Source of the DNA: Thalassia testudinum
Lineage: Eukaryota; Streptophyta; Magnoliopsida; Alismatales; Hydrocharitaceae
Reading direction: 5' to 3'
Assembly (NCBI GenBank): GCA_037157565.1
Contig: JAZHRO010000036.1
Location: 135,648,501-135,712,500 of the forward strand
DNA: 64,000 bases
The position numbers and the translations under genes were made by a program. This document shows positions 55,838 to 64,000 of this stretch, one piece after another. A model generated the notes under the pieces. That model saw nothing but the letters and a program-made list of their open reading frames with translations, was not told the origin of the DNA and made no database searches. Every line of letters begins with the position of its first letter. Position 1 is the first letter of the stretch.

Positions 55838-56517
55838 TGCATTGATTTAATTATGTCATTGTAGCATGCATTTGCGATATCGATTTTAATTTAAGATGTG
55901 GATTTGATAAGTCCAAGTGTCGAACACGAGGAGGCGTGAAATCAGATTAATTTGTTGCTTTAGTTATCATAGGAATGTTTGGTTTGCTTGCTAGAAAACG
56001 AGAAAGAGAGAGAGAGAGATTAGGGTTAGAGCTTGTGTTTAAATCATGACATTCATTCTAAGAAAATGTGAGCTATGATCTAAGAAACAACATTAACATA
56101 TAGCATGCAATTAGAGTTTGTTTACAACTACATCAATAGATGAAAGCTTAAACAAGTGCGACATAAAACTGAAGTAACAAGAGTGCGAGGAGGAGGCAAG
56201 GCAGCCACGGCGGTGGAGGGGTGCTCCGTCAGCGGCTCGACAACTGCGAGGCGGATGTGGGATGCTTGGTGGATTTAGGAGAGGGCTAGTATTGCATGGA
56301 GAGTGTGTGTGAATTGAATGCTAAGAGATGGAGATGAATAGAGGGGTATGAGGCTTTTTATAGAGAAGAAGGGGTTTCTAAATCAGGCAAGGGTTTTAGC
56401 GGCATCCAAGATGTCGCTAAAACCATTCCAAAAACGTCGCTAAAACCCTTCGTCCACTGGTCAACTCATCCTCGCTGTGCTTCTTCCCGCAATCTGTGCG
56501 CGCGTAGTATAGGCCAT
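55838..56517 (-). mobile_element. Truncated LTR H, interrupted by element B
   Basis: An LTR-like fragment of a third type. The proposed U5 end TGCATTG follows a PBS-like CGCCTCCCTAACG. GTCATTGTAG (55855-55864) matches the tRNA-Asp 5' motif in nine of ten bases. Minus-strand TATA (TATAAAAA, about 56356-56362). An inverted repeat with GGTTTTAGCG and CGCTAAAACC arms lies upstream (56392-56424). The sequence is cut at 56518 by LTR B; its U3 end is outside the window. The left boundary is tentative. Confidence 0.5.
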
Positions 56518-59225
56518 TGTTGTCAACGTTTTGTGCGAGTTTAAAGTATATCACGTTGTAGTACAACCGACAAAACGTTTAAACAAATATAAAGAATTTT
56601 ATTACTCGAAGATCGAAGTATCCGAGGTCGATCACAGGGAGCAAATGGAATTTACTACTAGTCAAAATGTAATTGAACACTCTAATTTACTCAAAATATC
56701 AATTCAACTATGAATGTATGCGATTAAAAGTAGTTAGGACAAAAAGAAATGAAATTGGACATCTGATCTTGTGATCAGACGTCTTAAAAGTATGTTCCCT
56801 TTTCTTCTTGATTATTCTTCTTCCTCTGCAGTCTCTCTGTTTCTTCTTTTTTTTCTGCTGTGTTTGCTTTCTTTTCTTCTCTTCCTGAGAAGGCTTCTTT
56901 CTTTCTTCTTCTTCTTTGCCTTGTTTCTTCTCTGTCTTGCTCCTTCTTCTTCTCCTGCGAAGGCTTCTTTCTTTCTTCTTTGGTCTCTCTGTTCTTCCTA
57001 CCTTTCCTTCTTCCTTCTTTCTTTTCCTTCTCGCGACCAAGTCTTTCTTCTTCAACTTTCAGCCTGTGCCTACACAGAGCAAAACCTATCCTTTCTCCCT
57101 CTACCCACGCGTCTCTCTCTCAAACAATTCACTCAGGGATGCTCTCCCAGAGCCACAGCCATAATCGGGTTAGATCGTACCTGGGACCAGGCGCACCTGC
57201 AGATGGTGTGATGCGCGAGGAGTGTGTAGGTTTAGGTCGGGTCGGATCCACCAGATCCGCGTGGTCAAGCCGCGAACGAGGCGGGTGTGGGGTCAGTGAG
57301 GGACCTCACCCCTGTGCTTACGGAGGCAGTGAGAGTAAAGCACAAATTCAATTTATGGTATGCCCGCACCTCGCGATTCCACGATGTGGGACTAAAGGTT
57401 CCGCCCTGCCTTTGCGCGCGCCCGCAGACCTGCGTGCAAACGCCACAGCTGCTGGCTCTGCTGGCGCTCCATGCTGGACTCACTCACCTCGCGACACTCG
57501 CGCGAGTATGCAGCACCTGTAGCCTGGGAGACCGGGTGCCTGGAGCTTCGTTGGAGCTTCATCAGAGGTCGTCCATGGCGGCAGGAGCTCAAACATTGTC
57601 ATGCACAAAACGAGCCTCTCGGCCCAATCAGATCAGCTAGAGACCTTCGCCGTGGCACGGCGAAGGCGGTGGACGATGCTGCAGGCCGCAGGTCGGCCTA
57701 GGCATGCGTGCCTAGGTCAACCTGTGGCCAGAGATGGTGGGTTGTTCGGGGGGTGATTATGGAGGTCTGGAGTGGCAGTTGTGGGGTGGAGCGAGTTCCT
57801 GGTAGTGAGGCGGAGCTCTCGAGGTGGTTGGCGAGCCGTGTGGGGGGTTGGAATGGTGGAAGCGGCTCGCCGGAGGTCGGTCGGTGATGTGGAAGATGAG
57901 GGTGGTCAGCGTCGGTCGAGGGGTAATCAGATGAGATAACAGGGGAAAAGAGAGAGGAGAGGATGGAGAGGAGTTCTAACCTAATTGTAAGGAAAAAAGG
58001 GGACGGAAGGCGGACAGCAGTACCTGCTGTCGCCGGAGAAGATGATGCCCAGTGGGGGAGAACGGCGGCGACGACGGGGCTGAGGCGGCGTGCGCGGGTA
58101 CTGCGCGACGCGAAGGGAAGTCAGGAAGCTAACTCTGCCACTGGTTTTGTGGCAGAGCGAAGAGGGAGGGGAGGGGGGCTCGCCGGAGCTTGCTGGGACT
58201 TTTGGCTGAGCAAGAGGAGACGAATTGGGGGTGGACACTCGGCCAAATCAAGCTCGGGTCCTGCGGCAGGGTCTGGGGGGTGTTTTATAGGTGCTGGCCG
58301 CTCCTGTCAGCACGTGGAGAGCGCGCAATTAGGTCTGCCGGCTTGCCGGAGTTGGAAGGAAGGTGGATACCCAAATCTCTCGTGCGTTCGTACGAGAGAT
58401 TGGGTTCACACCAGCGATTGTAATTGGCTTTAGAAGGAAGGGAATTCCTCAGAGAATCCTCCTTCCATTTTTGGGAGGGAATTTCTGAGGGATTAGAGAG
58501 CAATCCCTCTCTGAACCTTGTTGGAGTTCGGTTCTGCCCTAACAATGGTGGAAGGACCGGATTGCAAAGGGGGCGAAGAACTTGGGGGGCTCTTTGCAAG
58601 GATATTCAAAAGATAGGGACCTATTTATGATTTGGGTGTACTAAATTGCAAAGTAGGTCAAGATGACCTCCCCTTAGGTCCAAATTTTGGTATAAACCTA
58701 ATTTGGACCTAAGGAATCCAATGACGAAGTTGGATTTCAGGTTTGACCTCGTTTGACTGGACATTTTGCGTAAAAACCAAATTAGGTTAATTGAGAAGCT
58801 AGGACCCTGATCTAGGTCAGACTAGGTTTCAAAGGCCAAATTAAGTGTTCTAAACCCTAGAGGATGTTTTTCCATGATTTTTAGAGGGTTTACTCGATTT
58901 TTATCCTGACCGGAACCTTGTTAATTAAAGCGGGTCTGTTTTAGGGTTACCAGGTGTCATTTAATTCCTAGATTGCACATGAACCCATTTCTGATTGACC
59001 CAACCCTCTTTTTATCTCATTTAGACCATTTGACCTATGTTTTGCCTCTGAGAAATCCTATTTATGTACTGCAATGGTAAAATTACAGTTTTAACCTTTA
59101 TTTCATGTTTTCTTCTCAGAGCACTTGTTCCTTCAGTTAGGCTTTCTTCTAGGTTATGTAGGAGCTTTTATCTTCTTTATTGGGTCAAAATGAGCTAGTT
59201 ATGGCTCATGATGAGGCTCTCATCA
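56518..59225 (-). mobile_element. Left (3') LTR of element B
   Basis: 2708 bp, TGTTGTCAAC...CTCATCA, homologous to the A LTRs over its whole length. The pure TTC run is replaced by a mixed TTC/TTT pyrimidine tract (about 56800-57060). TATA at 58282-58290; U3 inverted repeat with one mismatch at 58374-58401; terminal hairpin at 59209-59225; U5 motif CGTTGTAGTACA (56554-56565). Confidence 0.9.
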
Positions 59226-60843
59226 TACCCCCATTCCTAGCTTTTGCTAGTCCCTTAGCAAAATTTCGAGGTTTTAACTTCCGTTCTAGACCCTGAATGT
59301 CTGTCAACAATTATGATAAGTGCTTCTCCTTTTATTTTGTGATTTAGGTAGGAATGCTGATAATAGGCCTAGAGGTACTCAAGTACCAACCAAAATCCAG
59401 ACCTGTTCCGCTTTAGCCTCAGTCCTCCGCAAAGGTTTCTACGACCCACAGAAGCTATCCTAGGGTTTGTTGGACTCCGTGGTTAAAGCACCCGTGCTTG
59501 AGACATTTTTAGCCTAAACTCAGTTTGCAGTGCATTTTTTTTGTAAGAGAGAGATAGAAGATTTATTTGTTTGGAGAGCTTTTCTCTCTCTTTTCTTTTT
59601 ATTTCTAGCTTCGGATTAGCTTCTCAACACGGTCTGTATCGGATTCCTCGTCCCCATCATCAATCCTCAAGGGTCCCTGGCTTTCGAGATTTCGAGATAA
59701 TCCCGCCCATGGCAACCTCCAGAACCCTAGCTTTCGAGATTTCGAGATAATCCCGCCCATGGCGTTCCGTGGTCGAATTCAGCCCCTGGCAATCGACATT
59801 TCGTGATAATGCCGCCCATGGTATCTGAACCAACAGAGTGCTTACATGCCCCCAGTAGGATATTTAAATATCCTAAGAGACAAGCACCGAGGAGACGATA
59901 TGTTGTTACGCATCTTCGAGGGGAATTTCCCGCCTCTCCGTGTTGGGAACTCGTCCAAATCAATTTGTGTTGATTGACCGCTCCTAATCTAGGTGACTTT
60001 TTCAGAACATTAAATGCTTTTCGCGTGATTTGGATGTTTTATGCCCACTGAACCAGACTGTGTGTGAATTTGGGTGCTTAGGTTACCGAATCCCACAAAC
60101 CGGAGGTCAGTTAACGAGGCCGAATACTTCCTAAGCCTTAGACCTAATACTCAAGCTTCGCATTTTCCTCAACCTCTTGAGGATTATCCAGATTTTAACG
60201 GATACGTGAATTTTAAAGCTAAAGGTACTAGCCCAAAAGGCCTAAGACCAGCGTTCCCGCTAATCTCTTGTTATATCTCCGTAGCACTTTTCTTTTCTTT
60301 TTCTTGATTTGGTCTAGAACTTCAGTTAACCCCTTAATCTTTTACTAATGACTATTTCTTTTCATTTTCATTTTGTGCTCCTTTTTGTCATTTTTCTTCT
60401 TTTTCTCCTCCTTATGCTTAAGTGGCTCACAAAATTTCCTCCCTCCCCCCATTTTTTTGTTCTTTTTCTTAATTTTTTTCAATTTTTTGTGTTTTTGACA
60501 TATGCAATTTTTTTTGTGTGTGAGACTCTGATTTTTTTCTTAGTTCTGTATGTATGCACTTTATCACCCCCCCATGCCTAAGTTTTGCAATGTCCTCATT
60601 GCAAACAGAGGGTGGGAATTAGTGTTGAGGTCAGGGGCTTAGAACAGGATACATCGGGTGGGTGAATGGGTTGTAAATGACTGATGCGGATGATTTCAAG
60701 CTCTGATACGTTACCAGAGGTGGGATCATCTGTCTAAGGCTGGACTCAAGGTGCAAGAGACGTGGAGTCCAGATGGATAATCAGACGAGTCTCTGTGTTT
60801 GGGATGACAGGTTGCCTCCCGTTAAGCGCTAAATTTAATGCCT
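59226..60843 (-). mobile_element. Element B 3' untranslated region and PPT
   Basis: PPT-like GGAATGGGGGTA (59226-59237), TTTTGCTA/TAGCAAAA stem-loop (59242-59263), three modules around CCCGCCCATGG (about 59675-59830), palindrome AGGATATTTAAATATCCT (59857-59874) within GTGCTT/AAGCAC arms (59838-59887), and the shared post-stop block (60828-60845). Confidence 0.7.
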
Positions 60844-62517
60844 TCAGCCGAGTAGAAAATGGGGTGGAGAGGGAGTGGTCAAATCAATGGAGTTTTGGAA
60901 AACAAGCACCTTGATTAAGAGCCTGGTTGGTCCAACTAGGTGCTTGTTGAGATCAGCGGGCTGACGATGCAGCCCGAACCCAATAAGTCTGGTGGGTTGA
61001 TAGATGTAGATCAGCAGATGCGGAACCCACCATATGCAGTGACGTTCTGATGGATATGGAAGTGAAAACTCGGGTTCAGGCTGAGTCGAATCAGCCTGGT
61101 CAAAGTAGGGTTCCGAAAAATTATCTATGTAAGGTATGGAATCCCTACAGAGGTGATCAAAGGATGGAGGCTCCTGATTTGTGGTCCGATCAGTACCCGA
61201 TACCTGGTCTAGATATGGAGTTGAATCATCTGCAAACGGCTCAGTGAGAGGTGAATCGGAATAGAAATTGAGTCCGATTGCGGGTCGGGGTGGGGAACGG
61301 GTTTTGATTGGTTCTGTATATGTGGAGCAGGTGGCTTCAAAGAAGATTGACATGTTATAATCAGGAGGCAGATTTTCTCCGATGTTATGGTCAGATTCGA
61401 GATCCTCGGAGAGTTTGCGAAAATCAAAGTTTGCATGAGATTCTAGATCATGAGTTCCACCATAGAATAAATCATATGTTGTATATTCAGCAGCCTGACT
61501 GTTATCTAGCCTAAATGTTAATTCTGAGCTTAAAAGGGTATCCTTATCTGGTAGAGGCTCAGATTCTAAGCTAGTAGGGCAAACCCAATTGAAACCCTGG
61601 TCGTCCAACTCCTCGGTTTCTGTGTCGTAGATTGGCATGACTTCCGCAAAATTGACTCATTCCTCTGAGGAGGTTGACGAGGGATATTCATCAAACCGAG
61701 GCCCAAAATCATATTCTTCATTAAGAGATTGATTTTCTTCATCTGGGGCCTTGAAATCTTCAAAATATGTTTCAGATCTAGGTTGTAGGCTTAGGATGTG
61801 AGTTGAATTACTAGAATTTAGGTCTGAATAACCTTTGAGGGCCACCTTATCAGAATAAGGGACGGAATTTACACCCTCGAGAGGTTCAATTCTACTCTCA
61901 TACTTGCAGGAGTCTTGGGATTCTAAAATGGGCTCATCATGGTCTTTTTCTGCATTTGGAGCTTCCCAACCTTCTTCAATATCAGGTGCATTATATTCCA
62001 TCTAGGTTGGGAATCCACAGCCATTTTGTGCCTCAAACCCGAGGTCAGATTTATCCTCGATGTTGTTCCAAGATAGCTCATCCTCTGTTGGTGGTATGTA
62101 CGGGTATTTCTGATCAATCACTTGTTTTATTAATCTCATTATCTCTTCCCATTTTTCAAGACTATCTTGGTGTTGCTTCCAAAGTCGAGGATTTATCATA
62201 CATTGAAGGTATTCACTATTGTGCAATTTTTCTATCTCAATGTATGCAGTAATGAGCAAGTCACGGGTTGATCCTTTGTTGGCTTCTGCTAATAGTACTT
62301 AGGCACAAGTTATGACAAAGGTTGTGGTTGTTGGGACATCAACCTGAATGTTTCCTACTGTTGTTGAGGTTTCTTCATTTTCATAAAATCTCATGGCATC
62401 CTCAATCATTTTATCTCTTATGGATCTCCGGTATTCAGGTTTCTTCAATGGTAGTCCTAGGTGGTTCGGCTGCATATTTGGATCAGGTGGTGGAATCAAG
62501 ATCAGAGTTTGACTCAA
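60844..62517 (-). pseudogene. Family I acidic ORF of element B (three stops)
   Basis: Same frame throughout, about 557 codons, from MSQTLILIPPPDPNMQPNHL to the shared C-terminus. Unlike A it has no frameshift but has three in-frame stops (about 62298, 62002 and 61655), each where A has a Gln codon. N-terminal third with MIEDAMRFYENEE and helical segments; acidic Tyr/Ser/Pro-rich remainder with PIYDTETEELDDQGFNWVCP. No known domain. Together with A it defines the family I protein. Confidence 0.7.
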
Positions 62518-63636
62518 GATGTGTTATGAAGCGATCATATCTGAATAACGAGTCCCACTGAAAATGAGTGTGTGTGCTCTAAAGAGAAAAGATGCAAGAC
62601 TGGAGATGTTCTTGACCTAATCAAGACACTCAAAAGATGTTTGGATGACTATGGAGGTTCGGAGCGGATGGACCCCTGGATCCGAAGATCGTCCACCTGA
62701 GAATTACCTGGGCAGCCAGAGAGGGAGAGTCCCGCAAAGACCCCTACACGGTAGAGCGTCCCTACGGGTTACAGGGTTTCCCCCACCCGACCTTTCTTGT
62801 CACTGAGATTCCAGGTAGACCAGAATGAGGACCTTGACCTCTTAAGTCTATCACTTTTTATTTCAAAGGTGCTTTTAGGGTTCTCACTTGAACTTTAGAT
62901 GTTTTTGGTATTGTGACCTAATTTAGAGGTTGGTTGACCCAAGGGGTCAACTTCACCTGACTTGTCCTATAGATGGCAGAATGATTCTAAGCTCGGAGCC
63001 TAGAGATCACCCTGATTTGACTCCCAGGTTATTAGGTCAAAAAAAATTTTAAGATTCAAGTGATTTTAGAGCTCAATTTTAGGGTTTGTCTTATTTAGCT
63101 TTCTTCAATCAAGGGCTTGGGTAGCACACTGATGCGGGAGGGTTTATTTCCTTTCACACAGGCATGTGTGACTAGCACTTCAAGAACCTAATGTGGAAAC
63201 CCTAATTTGGTTCTATTTCCAATCCTCTTTTTCTTTTTCAAAAGTTCTCTTTGGACTTATAAACAAGAAGTGTGTGGTCCGCCGAGATTAAGCGTTATTT
63301 CAATTAGGCACAAGAATTTGTGGGATGGAAAAAAAAATCTCTCCAACTTCAAGAATATTTGCAGAAATTTTCACAAAATCAAGAAATGTTTTGCCTTAGA
63401 GATGGTGATTACTATATAAAGAAGGCAATTGATTCCTAAATTGATTTTCTTCCTTTTGTCTTTCAAAGATTAGGGGATGATTAAGGAAGAAAAGAAATTA
63501 CCTGCCCTGGAGTGGTTGACTTGCGGGAGAGATTTTCTCATGAAGTACCTGCAAGATCACATCAAAGCAAAGTAGGGCAAGTTAGTGTTCAATATGATAA
63601 AAAAAATGTAGAGACTAGTGGTAACTTGCGCATTGG
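62518..63636 (-). mobile_element. Element B leader
   Basis: Near-identical to 23369-24487 of A, including the conserved block at about 62590-62800. Confidence 0.7.
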
Positions 63637-63654
63637 TCCCCGGCAACGGCGCCA
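63637..63654 (-). other. tRNA-Asp primer-binding site of element B
   Basis: Plus strand TCCCCGGCAACGGCGCCA, a perfect 18-base match, four bases from the right LTR. Confidence 0.9.
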
Positions 63655-63658
63655 AAAA

Positions 63659-64000
63659 TGTTGTCGACGTTTTGTGCGAGTTTAAAGGATGTCACGTTGT
63701 AGTATAACCGATAAAACGTCTAAACAAATATAAAGAACTTTATTACTCGAAGACCGGAGTATCCGAGGTCGATCACAGGGAGCAAATGGAATTTACTACT
63801 AGTCAAAATGTAATTGAACACTCTAATTTACTCAAAATATCAATTCAACTATGAATGTATGCGATTAAAAGTAGTTAGGACAAAAAGAAATGAAATTGGA
63901 CGTCTGATCTTGTGATCAGATGTCTTAAAAGTATGTTCCCTTTTCTTCTTGATTATTCTTCTTCCTCTGCAGTCTCTCTGTTTCTTCTTTTTCTGCTACT
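63659..64000 (-). mobile_element. Right (5') LTR of element B, partial
   Basis: The first 342 bases of the LTR, matching 56518-56860, with U5 motif CGTTGTAGTATA (63695-63706) and the hairpin GACGTCTGATC...GATCAGATGTC. Cut by the window end. Confidence 0.9.

Larger units (their letters stand above)
56518..64000 (-). mobile_element. LTR retrotransposon B (family I, runs off the window)
   Basis: A close relative of A in the same orientation: left LTR 56518-59225, internal 59226-63658, right LTR from 63659. It keeps the same PPT, hairpins, ORF, leader block and perfect tRNA-Asp PBS. The ORF has three stop codons. It is inserted in LTR H. The right LTR is cut by the window, so the target-site duplication cannot be tested. 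Confidence 0.9.

Noticed and set aside
56708..57522. Ser/Phe/Leu-rich frames in LTR B, resembling membrane proteins
   Set aside because: Produced by the pyrimidine-rich tract of the LTR; frames overlap on both strands and are not kept in A.

Overview
This is nuclear DNA from a flowering plant. One GC-rich, apparently intronless gene lies in a sea of nested retrotransposons. The gene (10268-10723) encodes an IBH1-like atypical helix-loop-helix regulator. Its strongly GC-biased coding sequence suggests a monocot, but I cannot name the species. All other long structures are transposable elements, mostly dead copies.

Layout. 1-9002: a minus-strand LTR retrotransposon array 'D' with three LTRs and one nearly complete internal region. 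9003-13381: single-copy-looking DNA with the IBH1-like gene and a truncated LINE tail. 13396-36737: a full-length L1-type LINE on the minus strand, framed by a 14-bp target-site duplication (TSD). Inside it sits LTR element 'C' (14756-32081, TSD CTCCC), and inside C sits LTR element 'A' (17448-27129), giving a three-level nest. 36752-38584: AT-rich DNA without a gene. 38585-49153: a plus-strand LTR array (LTR G, internal E, LTR E2, short remnant, LTR F). 49154-55837: AT-rich DNA with degenerate dyad repeats, interrupted by a putative solo LTR (50454-52936). 55838-56517: a truncated LTR 'H', interrupted by element 'B' (56518 to beyond the window), a close relative of A.

Elements A, B, C, D and E/F share one design: long LTRs (about 1.7-2.7 kb), a primer-binding site (PBS) complementary to tRNA-Asp, a polypurine tract (PPT) ending GGGGGTA, and an internal region of about 4.4 kb. 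The internal region codes for no recognisable gag, protease, reverse transcriptase or integrase. Instead it holds one long acidic open frame of two related types: family I in A, B and E, family II in C and D. They look like large non-autonomous (LARD-like) derivatives of Athila-type Ty3/Gypsy elements that would need enzymes in trans.

The most interesting signals are RNA- or priming-related and recur across otherwise divergent LTRs. (1) A U5 segment is complementary to the 5' end of the same tRNA-Asp whose 3' end matches the PBS. (2) One junction has captured a whole tRNA-Asp including CCA. (3) A hairpin at the first bases of the LTR shows a compensatory base change. (4) A stem-loop lies directly beside the PPT. 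All comparisons were made by eye; no alignment or database search was run.
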